64,000 nt of DNA from GCA-020352575 sp964600365 (GTDB lineage: Bacteria; Actinomycetota; Acidimicrobiia; Spongiisociales; JAENVV01): the NCBI GenBank assembly GCA_964600365.1, contig CAZRJG010000001.1:1-64000 (forward strand), in the 5' to 3' direction. The notes beneath the pieces are model-generated. The model was not told where the DNA came from. It saw only the letters and a program-made list of their open reading frames with translations, and searched no databases. The number at the start of each line of letters is the position of its first letter. Position 1 is the first letter of the stretch. The position numbers and the translations under genes are program-made. Positions 35,217 through 43,057 of this stretch are shown piece after piece.

Positions 35217-36146
35217 TCAGCCGGCCAGCGAGCGAGCCCCGCGGCGGCGTGGGTTCGACGGGTGGCGGAGCTTGGCGAGCGCCTTCGCCTCGATCTGGCG
35301 AACCCGCTCACGGGTCACCTCGAACTTCGCCCCGACTTCGTCGAGGGTGCGGGGGATCCCACCATCGAGGCCGAACCGCATCGTCAGGACGTCGCGCTCG
35401 CGATCGGTGAGCCGCTCGAGGATCTCCCCGATGCGGTCCCGGTTGAGCGCCGAGGCGGCTGCCTCGAACGGGGAGACTGCCTCTTCGTCCTCGATGAAGT
35501 CGCCGAGCACGGCGTTGTCCTCACCGACCGGCTCGAAGATGGAGACGGGATCCGGGGCCACGTCGAGGAGCTCCCTGACCTTGCGCTCCTCGACCCCCGA
35601 GTGGAGCGCAATCTCCTCGGCGGTCGGGTTCTTGCCCATGCGCTTGAACAGCTCCGCCTCGGTACTGCGGACCTGGGCGATCATGTCCACGACGTGGATG
35701 GGGATGCGGATGGTGCGTCCCTTGTCGGCGATCGACCTGGTGATCGCCTGACGGATCCACCATGTGGCGTACGTTGAGAACTTGAAGCCCTTGCGCCAAT
35801 CGAACTTCTCCACGGCACGGATGAGGCCCAGGTTCCCCTCCTGGATGATGTCGAGGAGATTCATCCCCGAGTTCGTATACCGCTTGGCCACCGAGACGAC
35901 GAGCCGGAGGTTGGCATTGATGAAGGCTTGTCGGGCAGCATGGCCTGCCGCCACCTGTGCTTGCAGCTGCGCCTTGGTCGCTGCGTTGAGGCGCTTGGCC
36001 GACTCGAGACGTTCGGCGGCCATGAGCCCTTCGTCCATGGTGCGGGCGAGGCGGATCTCATCTTCTGCCGTGAGGAGGTCGTACTCCCCGATCGCGTCGA
36101 GGTAGTCGTTCAATGCCTGCCGGCTGGAGAGGTCGAAACGCGGCAC
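35217..36146 (-). CDS. RpoD-type primary/alternative sigma-70 factor
   Basis: A 309-residue sigma factor. Region 1.2 is DLSSRQALNDYLDAIGEYDLL; region 2 includes ANLRLVVSVAKRY, EGNLGLIRAVEKFDWRKGFKFSTYATWWIRQAI; region 3 IPIHVVDMIAQV; region 4.2 TLDEVGAKFEVTRERVRQIEAKALAKLR. It lacks a long region 1.1, so it is a short primary or group 2 (SigB/HrdB-like) factor recognising -10/-35 promoters. GTG at 36146. Confidence 0.92.
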   Translation of the reverse strand: MPRFDLSSRQALNDYLDAIGEYDLLTAEDEIRLARTMDEGLMAAERLESAKRLNAATKAQLQAQVAAGHAARQAFINANLRLVVSVAKRYTNSGMNLLDIIQEGNLGLIRAVEKFDWRKGFKFSTYATWWIRQAITRSIADKGRTIRIPIHVVDMIAQVRSTEAELFKRMGKNPTAEEIALHSGVEERKVRELLDVAPDPVSIFEPVGEDNAVLGDFIEDEEAVSPFEAAASALNRDRIGEILERLTDRERDVLTMRFGLDGGIPRTLDEVGAKFEVTRERVRQIEAKALAKLRHPSNPRRRGARSLAG

Positions 36147-36342
36147 TTGGGGGACCTGTTCCTTGGTATCGGGGAAGTGCTCCCGATGGTAGAACTACAC
36201 ACCTGTGATTCCACGGCAATCGACCTCAGGGGGTCGATGCGCCCGCCCAACTCCCCAATCCGGGTAGCGTCTTGTCCGGCACACAAGGTGCCACCGGGCT
36301 GACACCCGTCAGTTCGGCACGCGATATTGATCGGATCCACCC

Positions 36343-36594
36343 GTGAGCACCAACCTCTTCGTAGGAAACCTCTCCTTCCAGACCACCAATGAAAGCCTTC
36401 GAGCTGCCTTCGAGCCGTTCGGGGAGGTCACCTCGGCGAATGTCATCACCGACCGTGACACCGGCCGCTCCCGTGGTTTCGGGTTCGTGGAGATGTCCTC
36501 TTCCGATGCAGCCTCCAACGCCATCGAGGAGCTCGACGGCTCCGAGATCGACGGTCGTCGCATCAATGTGAACGTCGCCCGTCCGCGTCGCTGA
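36343..36594 (+). CDS. RRM-domain RNA-binding protein
   Basis: An 83-residue single RRM. RNP2 is LFVGNL (5-10) and RNP1 RGFGFVEM (44-51), with VITDRDTGRSRGFGFVE and ELDGSEIDGRRINVNVA as usual in bacterial glycine-rich RRM proteins. It lacks the glycine-rich tail of cyanobacterial Rbps. It probably binds RNA, possibly in cold adaptation. The GTG at 36343 is the start. The 196-base spacer to the sigma-factor gene shows no clear promoter. Confidence 0.9.
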   Translation: MSTNLFVGNLSFQTTNESLRAAFEPFGEVTSANVITDRDTGRSRGFGFVEMSSSDAASNAIEELDGSEIDGRRINVNVARPRR

Positions 36595-36597
36595 GGC

Positions 36598-37470
36598 TCA
36601 GCCCAGCAGTATCACCAGAATCGAACCGGCCATCACCAGGCCGGTTCCGAGTACGAGTGGCAACGTGATGCGCTCGTGCTCGAACCCCACGATGAATGGC
36701 GCGGTGAGGATCACCGTGGGCGTCGACAACTGCATGAGCGTCACTGCGGTGGCGATCTCGATGAAGGTGTAGGACGTCCACTGGGCCGAGATGGCGACGG
36801 CAACGAGCACGCCCGCCAACCCGAGCCACATGGCCTTGCCTCTGGGTATGGGGTCGCCCTTCCACCGTCCCGTGACGGTGAGGGCGACCGCATACGCGGC
36901 GGTCGCCGCGGCGAGCCCGATCGTCACGCCGAGCAACGGGGCATCGAGGCCTTCGAGGCCCCATCGGATGAACACCGGACTGGTGCCCCACGTGGTCGCT
37001 GACGCGATCCCGAACCATGGCACCGAGAACCGGTCCCCGCCCGTCCCCCCTCGCAGCGAGAGCACCACCATCCCGGCGACCACGAGGATCACCGCGCCTG
37101 CGATGGCCAACGTGAGCGGCTCATCGAGGAGCAGCGCCGCGAGCAACGTCGCAACCAGCGGAACGGCCGCCACGGTCGCCCCGGTGCGGTTCGCGCCGTC
37201 CTTCTGCTGGCCGAGGACGAGCAGCGTCCATCCCAGGAAGAAGTGGATGAAGCCCGCCGCCGTGAGGTACAGGTACGAGGAGACCGGCGCTTCGCCGAGG
37301 AGGTCGAGGTCCTGGGTGAGCACCGAGACGACCGCCAGTCCCACCGTGCCGACCAGCAAGAGCCCGAACGTCGCCCGATAGGCGTCGATACCCTGGTTGG
37401 CCCTTCGGTTCACGGCCTGGAACAGGCCGAACCCGACGCCGGCCGCGATCGCCCATGCGATACCGCTCAC
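36598..37470 (-). CDS. EamA/DMT-family transporter
   Basis: A 290-residue protein with ten predicted helices in two EamA repeats (about 5-135 and 148-288). AAVPLVATLLAALLLDEPLTLAIAGAV and STPTVILTAPFIVGFEHERIT are the characteristic end-of-repeat segments. It is probably a drug/metabolite exporter. It is divergent from the creatinase-like gene at 37535; the 64-base spacer holds a perfect CAAACGTTTG palindrome. Confidence 0.85.
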   Translation of the reverse strand: MSGIAWAIAAGVGFGLFQAVNRRANQGIDAYRATFGLLLVGTVGLAVVSVLTQDLDLLGEAPVSSYLYLTAAGFIHFFLGWTLLVLGQQKDGANRTGATVAAVPLVATLLAALLLDEPLTLAIAGAVILVVAGMVVLSLRGGTGGDRFSVPWFGIASATTWGTSPVFIRWGLEGLDAPLLGVTIGLAAATAAYAVALTVTGRWKGDPIPRGKAMWLGLAGVLVAVAISAQWTSYTFIEIATAVTLMQLSTPTVILTAPFIVGFEHERITLPLVLGTGLVMAGSILVILLG

Positions 37471-37511
37471 TCCAACTCCCTCTCGTGGATCCGGTCACGG
37501 TAGCCTGTGTC

Positions 37512-37523
37512 ACAAACGTTTGC
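37512..37523. promoter_or_regulatory. LacI-like operator ACAAACGTTTGC
   Basis: ACAAACGTTTGC contains the perfect 10-bp palindrome CAAACGTTTG with the central CG typical of LacI-family sites. It lies 12 bases before the creatinase-like ATG. It matches 10 of 12 positions of the GCAATCGATTGC motif repeated at 53-61 kb, so it may be a weak member of that set or a site for another LacI protein. Confidence 0.5.
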
Positions 37524-37534
37524 AGGATGGAACC

Positions 37535-38668
37535 ATGAGCAATTGGCCGCACTTCAGCACGACCGAGATGGGGCGGAGGAGGACCGCCCTCGAAGGCCTC
37601 TGCGCCGAACACGACCTCGACGGGATCGTCCTCTACGGCGCCAACCGCGCTGGGAACGCGGTGCCCTGGCTCACCGGGTGGCAGACGACCCGCGAGGCCG
37701 TCGTACTCATGCGCCCGGCCGAGCAGGACGTGCTCTGGGTCCAGTTCTACAACCACGTCCCCACCGCCACGGCCATCGCCGCCAACGCGCAGGTCCACTG
37801 GGGTGGCCACCGCACCGCGGACACCGTCGTAGAGGCGCTCGAAAGCGCCGGGATCGGGCGCCTGGGACTCGTCGGCCCGATCGGATGGAAGCTCCATGCG
37901 CGGCTCGCCGCTGCCGCTGACCTCGTGGACCTGGGCAGTGCCTACACCCGGCTGCGGATGATCAAGTCCGCCGAGGAGATGGCGTGGATGCGCACCGGCG
38001 CAGAACTCTCCGATGCTGCGATCCTCGCTCTCAAGGACGCGGCGGTGCCGGGAGCAGACGAGCGTGAACTCGGGGCTGCCGTCGAAGCGGCCTACCTGCC
38101 GCTCGGTGGGACGAACCACATCCATTACTTCGGCGTGACATCGATGGCCAACCCCGCTCGGTGTGTGCCGTCGCAGTGGCCGTCGGCCCGGAGACTCGAA
38201 GCCGGAGACGTGCTCACCACCGAGATCAGTGCCGCGTGGTGGGGCTACGCCGGCCAGGTCCTCCGGTCCATGACGATCGCCGCAGAGCCGACCGACCACT
38301 ACGTGGAACTCCAACGAGTCGCCGACGCCGCCTACGACGCCATCGTCGGGGTGCTCCGGCACGGGGCCACTCCCGCTGAGGTCGTGGAGGCGTCCGGCGT
38401 CATCGAGGACGCCGGCTTCACGATCTACGACGACCTCGTCCACGGCTTCGGCGGCGGCTACTTCGAGCCGATCCTCGGCAGTCGCTCTCGCCCCAACGGC
38501 CCCCTCACGGAGACCATCTTCGAGGCAGGGATGACGGTCGTGGTGCAGCCCAACGTCATCACCCCCGACGAGCGCACGGGAGTGCAGACGGGGGCGCTCG
38601 TGGCCATCACCGAGGACGGCGTGGAGCAGCTCCATCACGTGCCGAGGGGCCTCTGGCGCGCCGGCTGA
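37535..38668 (+). CDS. M24 (pita-bread fold) protein lacking metal ligands; creatinase-like
   Basis: A 377-residue protein of the M24 superfamily: N-terminal creatinase domain (about 1-135), then the catalytic-fold part with RLRMIKSAEEMAWMRTGAEL. The metal-binding blocks are altered: TTEISAAWWGYAGQVLRS where peptidases have two Asp, VVVQPNV for the IEPG block, and TGVQTGALVAIT for the final RIED block; only HGFGGGY keeps its His. It is therefore probably a non-metal hydrolase, like creatinase, or a non-catalytic relative. Substrate unknown. Confidence 0.75.
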   Translation: MSNWPHFSTTEMGRRRTALEGLCAEHDLDGIVLYGANRAGNAVPWLTGWQTTREAVVLMRPAEQDVLWVQFYNHVPTATAIAANAQVHWGGHRTADTVVEALESAGIGRLGLVGPIGWKLHARLAAAADLVDLGSAYTRLRMIKSAEEMAWMRTGAELSDAAILALKDAAVPGADERELGAAVEAAYLPLGGTNHIHYFGVTSMANPARCVPSQWPSARRLEAGDVLTTEISAAWWGYAGQVLRSMTIAAEPTDHYVELQRVADAAYDAIVGVLRHGATPAEVVEASGVIEDAGFTIYDDLVHGFGGGYFEPILGSRSRPNGPLTETIFEAGMTVVVQPNVITPDERTGVQTGALVAITEDGVEQLHHVPRGLWRAG

Positions 38669-38735
38669 GCAACGTTCGTACCTATCCGACGTTCAGTTGA
38701 CAGGGGCCCTTCGTGCGGCTCTCATCAAGAACGAG

Positions 38736-39002
38736 ATGAGTCTCGCAGCAGTCCCCGACGGCATTCCGCCCGCACTCGATCAGGCCGAGTTCACCTGTCC
38801 CCACTGCGGTGATGTGGCGGCCATGACGCGCACCGCCGCTCCCCCGCTCCCGAAGCCGACCTCCGGGGAGTGGATGGGGTTCGGCTTCACGACCTGCGCT
38901 GCGTGCGGCGCAACCGCTGCATGGGCGACCCAACTCGGCTACACCGACGAAGGGGTGGGCATCATCGACCCCTCCTCGGCAGTCCTCGTCTACCCCCGCT
39001 GA
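38736..39002 (+). CDS. Small protein with two CxxC pairs, unknown function
   Basis: An 88-residue protein from the ATG at 38736. It has CPHCGD near residue 21 and CAACGA near residue 59, a possible split zinc site. A TTG at 38697 would extend it by 13 residues; that site reads TTGACA and may instead be a -35 box. No family recognised. Confidence 0.55.
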   Translation: MSLAAVPDGIPPALDQAEFTCPHCGDVAAMTRTAAPPLPKPTSGEWMGFGFTTCAACGATAAWATQLGYTDEGVGIIDPSSAVLVYPR

Positions 39003-39116
39003 GACCCGGTCCCCGCGGGGTCGTGGGCAGTCCTGAGCGGATTCTCAGGCGACACTCATGCGACGTTCATGAACGCGGCGCACGCTGGTTCCAGCAACGA
39101 ACCACTGGAGGAGCGC

Positions 39117-40469
39117 ATGCGACTTCGAGCCACCAGCATCCTCGCCGCACTCATGCTGATCGCGACCGCCTGCGGGACGTCGGACGCCGGCTCCACCGAG
39201 GCGAGCCCGGGCACCACGACCGGAACCACCTCGCCGATCGCGACCCCTGCGACCTCTTCGGAGGACGCGACACCGGGCACCACCGTGCCTTCGCCCGGTG
39301 CGGATCTCACGTATGCCATCGTCGACACCGCCCAGACATCCTTCTTCAACGCCACCACCAAGATTGCTGAACCCGCCACCGGTGGTGCCTTCTACGGCCA
39401 GGACGCCGGACACACCGGCAACCAACCCGCGTACACCGGCAATGGCGACGGCACCGTGACCGACGAGGTCACCGGTCTCGTGTGGCAGCAGACCGCCGAC
39501 ACCGGGGGCGACGGTGAGATCGGCGCCGGCGACAAACTCACCTTCGAGCAGGCCAATGCGTACTGCGAGGACCTCTCGCTCGCCGGAAGCGACGAGTGGG
39601 ACCTCCCCACGATCAAGCAGCTCTACTCCCTCATCCTCTTCACCGGCATCGACCCCAGCGGGTACGAGGGAGGCGACACCTCCGGGCTCGTCGCGTTCAT
39701 CGACACGAGCGTCTTCGACTTCGCCTACGGCGACACGAGTGCGAACGAGCGGATCATCGACGCCCAGTACGCCTCGAGCACGCGCTACGTGAGCACCGAG
39801 GACGAGGAACTGCTGTTCGGGGTCAACTTCGCCGACGGCCGCATCAAGGGGTACGGAATGCAACTCCTCGGTCGCGACAAGACCTTCTACGTCATGTGCG
39901 TGCAGCCGAACGACGCCTACGGCGTGAACGCCTTCGTCGACAACGGAGACGGCACCGTCACCGACGCCGCCTCGGGGCTCATGTGGTCACAGGGCGACAG
40001 CGGTGTCGACCAACCCGAGGGGCTCGACTGGGAGGACGCACTCGCCTACGTCCAAGCCCTCAACGAGGCGAACCACCTTGGCTACGACGACTGGCGACTC
40101 CCCAACGTCAAGGAACTGCAGAGCATCGTGGACTACACGCGGTCACCCCACACGACGGGTTCGGCAGCCATCGATGAGGTGTTCGACGCCACGCCGATCA
40201 CGAGTGAGCAAGGCGAGACGGACTACGCCTACTACTGGAGCAGCACCACCCACGAGAACTGGTCGAACCGCGATGGAGCGGCAGCCGCCTATGTGAGCTT
40301 CGGCTCGGGCCTCGGCTTCATGAACGGCGACTGGAGGGACGTGCACGGGGCCGGCTCCCAGCGCAGCGACCCGAAGACCGGCGACCCGACCGACTACCCC
40401 GAGGGACACGGGCCCCAGGGTGACGCCATCCGGATCCTCAACTTCGTCAGAGTGGTGCGGGACGCATAG
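39117..40469 (+). CDS. DUF1566 (Lcl C-terminal-like) lipoprotein
   Basis: A 450-residue protein with a lipoprotein signal ending LIATAC and a Thr/Ser/Pro-rich linker. It then carries two DUF1566-type units: GDGTVTDEVTGLVWQQ with EWDLPTIKQLYSLI, and NGDGTVTDAASGLMWSQ with YDDWRLPNVKELQSIVDY, ending in WSSTTHENWSN. The family is thought to be surface-exposed and lectin-like, but function is unproven. ATG at 39117 follows GGAGG. Confidence 0.8.
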   Translation: MRLRATSILAALMLIATACGTSDAGSTEASPGTTTGTTSPIATPATSSEDATPGTTVPSPGADLTYAIVDTAQTSFFNATTKIAEPATGGAFYGQDAGHTGNQPAYTGNGDGTVTDEVTGLVWQQTADTGGDGEIGAGDKLTFEQANAYCEDLSLAGSDEWDLPTIKQLYSLILFTGIDPSGYEGGDTSGLVAFIDTSVFDFAYGDTSANERIIDAQYASSTRYVSTEDEELLFGVNFADGRIKGYGMQLLGRDKTFYVMCVQPNDAYGVNAFVDNGDGTVTDAASGLMWSQGDSGVDQPEGLDWEDALAYVQALNEANHLGYDDWRLPNVKELQSIVDYTRSPHTTGSAAIDEVFDATPITSEQGETDYAYYWSSTTHENWSNRDGAAAAYVSFGSGLGFMNGDWRDVHGAGSQRSDPKTGDPTDYPEGHGPQGDAIRILNFVRVVRDA

Positions 40470-40495
40470 GGCCACTCCTGTGGGCGTTGACGGGC
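40469..40495. repeat. Direct repeat copy 1 (tRNA 3'-end duplicate)
   Basis: The 27 bases match 40623-40649 at 26 positions. They include the 15 terminal bases of the tRNA-Val gene plus 12 flanking bases. The copy is not attached to a tRNA; it starts at the stop codon of the DUF1566 gene. The 127 bases between copies hold no gene. Confidence 0.75.
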
Positions 40496-40598
40496 AAGCG
40501 TGCGCTCCTCGCTCCGCTGCGGTGCCCGCAACTCCGGCCACTCCGTGGCCTCCGTATCGGACCGCTGGCTGCGCCACCCGATCGGTCACCCCTCAGTA

Positions 40599-40638
40599 CC
40601 CACAGGAATGGCCCCCAATTGGGGGCCATTCCTGTGGG
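40599..40638. terminator. Perfect 40-bp palindrome at the tRNA 3' end
   Basis: Two 20-base arms, CCCACAGGAATGGCCCCCAA and its exact complement, meet with no spacer and overlap the last four bases of the tRNA gene. As RNA this folds into a long hairpin just after the tRNA and can act as terminator in either direction. Confidence 0.7.
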
Positions 40639-40649
40639 CGTTGACGGGC
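40623..40649. repeat. Direct repeat copy 2, within the tRNA-Val 3' end
   Basis: Second copy of the 27-base repeat; it spans the 3' end of the tRNA-Val gene and the right part of the palindrome. Duplicated tRNA ends are what integrating elements leave behind, but no integrase or cargo is present here. Confidence 0.7.
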
Positions 40650-40707
40650 TCGAACCGCCGACCTCTTCCTTGTAAGGGAAGCGCTCTCCCAGCTGAGCTA
40701 AACGCCC
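40635..40707 (-). tRNA. tRNA-Val (anticodon TAC)
   Basis: The 73-nt cloverleaf has acceptor stem GGGCGTT/AACGCCC, D arm GCTC-AGCTGGGA-GAGC, anticodon stem CTTCC/GGAAG with loop CTTACAA (anticodon TAC), and T loop TTCGAGC. Discriminator is A; CCA is not encoded. A 40-bp palindrome overlaps its 3' end. Confidence 0.95.
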
Positions 40708-40785
40708 TGGGAGCGTGCAGTGTACGGGTCTCGACCGGATGGGCAGTGCGTAGCCTTGATGCATACACGCATGAAGGGGTGTTCC

Positions 40786-42414
40786 ATGGCCAGGTCCCAC
40801 GCCCTCGGATCCACGGAGGTCCCGCTCCTCGACGAGACCATCGGCGCCAACCTCGAACGAGCCGCAGCGCGCTGGCCCGATCGGGACGCTCTCATCGTCC
40901 CCCATCAGGGTGTGCGGATGACCTATCAGGAGTTGAACGAGGCAGTCGACCGCCTCGCGAAGGGACTCCTCGACGAGGGGCTCAACACGGGCGATCGACT
41001 CGGGATCTGGAGCCCGAATCGGTACGAGTGGGTGCTCATCCAGTACGCAACCGCCAAGGTCGGCGTCATCCTCGTGAACATCAACCCGGCCTACCGGACG
41101 AGCGAGCTCTCGTACGCGCTCACCCAGTCGGGGTGCCGGATGCTCGTGAGCGCCCCCACCTTCAAGACGAGCGACTACCGGGAAATGGTGACGGAAGTCC
41201 GTCCCGAGATCCCGACGCTCGAACGAGTGGTGTTCCTCGACTCGCCGGAGTGGGGATTCCTCGCCGACTGCCCGGAGTCCACCGACGACGAGTTGGGACG
41301 TCGGAGCACCGGGCTCTCAGCGACCGACCCGATCAACATCCAGTACACGAGCGGCACGACCGGGTTCCCCAAGGGAGCGACCCTCACCCACCGGAACATC
41401 CTCAACAACGGGTTCTTCACCGGCGAGCGGTGTTCGTACACCGAGGAGGATCGCATCTGCATCCCCGTGCCGTTCTATCACTGCTTCGGCATGGTCCTCG
41501 GCAACCTCGCCGCCACCAGCCACGGCGCCGCGATCGTCGTCCCCGGCGAGGCATTCGAAGCAGACACGGTCCTGCGCACCGTGCAAGACGAACGCTGCAC
41601 CAGCCTGTACGGGGTGCCAACGATGTTCATCGCCGAACTCGAACACCCCGACTTCGACACCTACGACATCTCTTCGCTGCGCACCGGCATCATAGCTGGG
41701 TCGCCCTGCCCCATCGAGGTGATGCGCCAAGTCATCGAACGGATGGGCGCAACGGAGATGACCATTGCCTACGGCATGACCGAGACATCTCCGGTGAGCA
41801 CACAGACGCTCCCCGACGACAGCGTCGAACGACGCACCTCGACGGTCGGCACGGTCCACCCCCACGTGGAGATCGCCATCGTCGACCCCGAGACGAACGA
41901 AGCCGTCGAACGCGGGGAGACCGGGGAGTTCCGCACCCGCGGGTACTCCGTGATGCGGGGTTATTGGAACGACCCGGGGCGGTCCGCCGAGGCGATCGGC
42001 GCGGACGGATTCCTGCGGACCGGCGACCTCGCCATCATGGACGGCGACGGGTACGTCAACATCGTCGGGCGAATCAAGGACATGATCATCCGCGGCGGGG
42101 AGAACATCTACCCACGGGAGATCGAGGAGTTTCTCTACACCCACCCGGACATCGCCGACGTGCAGGTGATCGGGGTGCCGAGCGAGCGATTCGGCGAGGA
42201 AGTGATGGCCTGGGTGATCGCCCGGGACGGCAGCGACCTCGATGCCGAGGCGGTGCGGGAGTACTGCAGGGGTCGGATCGCCCATTTCAAGGTCCCCTCC
42301 CATGTCAAGGTCGTCGAGGCCTTTCCAATGACGGTGACCGGCAAGGTGCAGAAGTTCAAGATGCGTGCGATGGCCGCCGAGGAACTCGACCTCCACGACC
42401 CTGCAACCGCCTGA
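40786..42414 (+). CDS. AMP-binding fatty acyl-CoA ligase-type enzyme
   Basis: A 542-residue adenylate-forming enzyme. ATP motif YTSGTTGFPKGATLTH, acyl-site region IPVPFYHCFGMVLGN, YGMTETSPVS, and C-terminal GDLAIMDGDGYVNIVGRIKDMIIRGGENIYPREIEE with the catalytic Lys in TVTGKVQKFKMR. It matches medium/long-chain acyl-CoA ligases. ATG at 40786 follows AAGGGG; an ATG at 40771 is also possible. A strong hairpin terminates it against whiB7. Confidence 0.9.
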   Translation: MARSHALGSTEVPLLDETIGANLERAAARWPDRDALIVPHQGVRMTYQELNEAVDRLAKGLLDEGLNTGDRLGIWSPNRYEWVLIQYATAKVGVILVNINPAYRTSELSYALTQSGCRMLVSAPTFKTSDYREMVTEVRPEIPTLERVVFLDSPEWGFLADCPESTDDELGRRSTGLSATDPINIQYTSGTTGFPKGATLTHRNILNNGFFTGERCSYTEEDRICIPVPFYHCFGMVLGNLAATSHGAAIVVPGEAFEADTVLRTVQDERCTSLYGVPTMFIAELEHPDFDTYDISSLRTGIIAGSPCPIEVMRQVIERMGATEMTIAYGMTETSPVSTQTLPDDSVERRTSTVGTVHPHVEIAIVDPETNEAVERGETGEFRTRGYSVMRGYWNDPGRSAEAIGADGFLRTGDLAIMDGDGYVNIVGRIKDMIIRGGENIYPREIEEFLYTHPDIADVQVIGVPSERFGEEVMAWVIARDGSDLDAEAVREYCRGRIAHFKVPSHVKVVEAFPMTVTGKVQKFKMRAMAAEELDLHDPATA

Positions 42415-42421
42415 GACGCGA

Positions 42422-42454
42422 CGAAGGGGGGCGGGCTCAGCCCGCCCCCCTTCG
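42422..42454. terminator. Bidirectional terminator between acyl-CoA ligase and whiB7
   Basis: CGAAGGGGGGCGGGC-TCA-GCCCGCCCCCCTTCG: 15 perfect base pairs with a 3-nt loop. It lies between convergent genes and serves both strands. Confidence 0.85.
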
Positions 42455-42460
42455 ATTCGG

Positions 42461-42772
42461 TCATGCCGACCGCACCAACTCCCGGAGTTCCCGCTGCTCG
42501 AGCCGAACGGGCTCGGCGGGGTCGTCCTTGCGGGGTCGCCCCCGTCCCCGTCGTTTCAGGTAGGCAACGCCATCCCAGAAGATGACGCCACCCCACACGC
42601 CAAACTCGACGCCAATGCAGACCGCGTCCCGTAGGCACGCCATCCGCACGGGGCAGTCGGCGCAGATCTGTTGGGCACGTTGCTGGTCGGGTATGGATTC
42701 GGAGAAGAAGCGCCACGCCTCATGCGAGCCGACGCACTTCCCTGCTTCGATGATCTGTTGGTTGTGACTCAC
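42461..42772 (-). CDS. whiB7: WhiB7-type iron-sulfur transcription regulator
   Basis: A 103-residue Wbl protein. [4Fe-4S] ligands are Cys13, Cys37, Cys40 and Cys46 (CADCPVRMAC). The G[VI]WGG turn is EFGVWGGVIFWDG, and the tail holds an AT-hook RRGRGRPRKDD (75-84). The GVWGGxIF...RGRPRKD end closely follows mycobacterial WhiB7, the activator of intrinsic antibiotic resistance that partners with SigA. The GTG at 42772 has AAGGA upstream. A leader ORF and competing hairpins precede it, as in known whiB7 genes. Confidence 0.85.
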   Translation of the reverse strand: MSHNQQIIEAGKCVGSHEAWRFFSESIPDQQRAQQICADCPVRMACLRDAVCIGVEFGVWGGVIFWDGVAYLKRRGRGRPRKDDPAEPVRLEQRELRELVRSA

Positions 42773-42811
42773 GAGAGATTCCTTCGGGATGCATGGCGGC
42801 CCGGAATGAGA

Positions 42812-42840
42812 AGAGCCGCCGGGGTTGGTGCGGCGGCTCT
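42812..42840 (-). terminator. Attenuator terminator in the whiB7 leader
   Basis: On the minus strand AGAGCCGCCG-CACCAACCC-CGGCGGCTCT gives a 10-bp stem followed by TCTCATT, 40 bases before the whiB7 start. The base run CGGCGGCT at 42876-42883, in the end of the leader ORF, is complementary to the first arm and can form an alternative structure. Confidence 0.65.
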
Positions 42841-42862
42841 GCGAGATCGGAGTCGGGTCAGA

Positions 42863-42982
42863 TCACGTGGTGAGAAGCCGCCGGGACGGGCCAAACGTCG
42901 GCGTTCCGCCGAGACCCGTGAGACGTCGGGTGCGCGCGACAACACCCGAGTCCATGACGATCGTGGTGATGATGTTGCTCAC
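42863..42982 (-). CDS. whiB7 leader ORF (39 codons)
   Basis: GTG at 42982 to TGA at 42863-42865, product beginning MSNIITTIVMDSGVVARTRR. GAGGA lies just upstream, with AGGAGG further away. It ends 22 bases before the attenuator hairpin, and codons 34-36 (CGG CGG CTT) supply the sequence that can pair with the terminator's first arm. In known whiB7 genes a small ORF in the leader senses ribosome stalling. Its product need not be functional. Confidence 0.55.
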   Translation of the reverse strand: MSNIITTIVMDSGVVARTRRLTGLGGTPTFGPSRRLLTT

Positions 42983-43057
42983 GTTCCTCGCACCTCCTGT
43001 GCGGCTTCGAGGAAGCACCGTAGCAGGGATCTATGCATCCCGCAGTGAATACACCGA

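Noticed and set aside
40500..42563. Long plus-strand open frame over the tRNA and acyl-CoA ligase
   Set aside because: Its translation is Arg/His/Pro-rich noise out of frame with a clear adenylate-forming enzyme.
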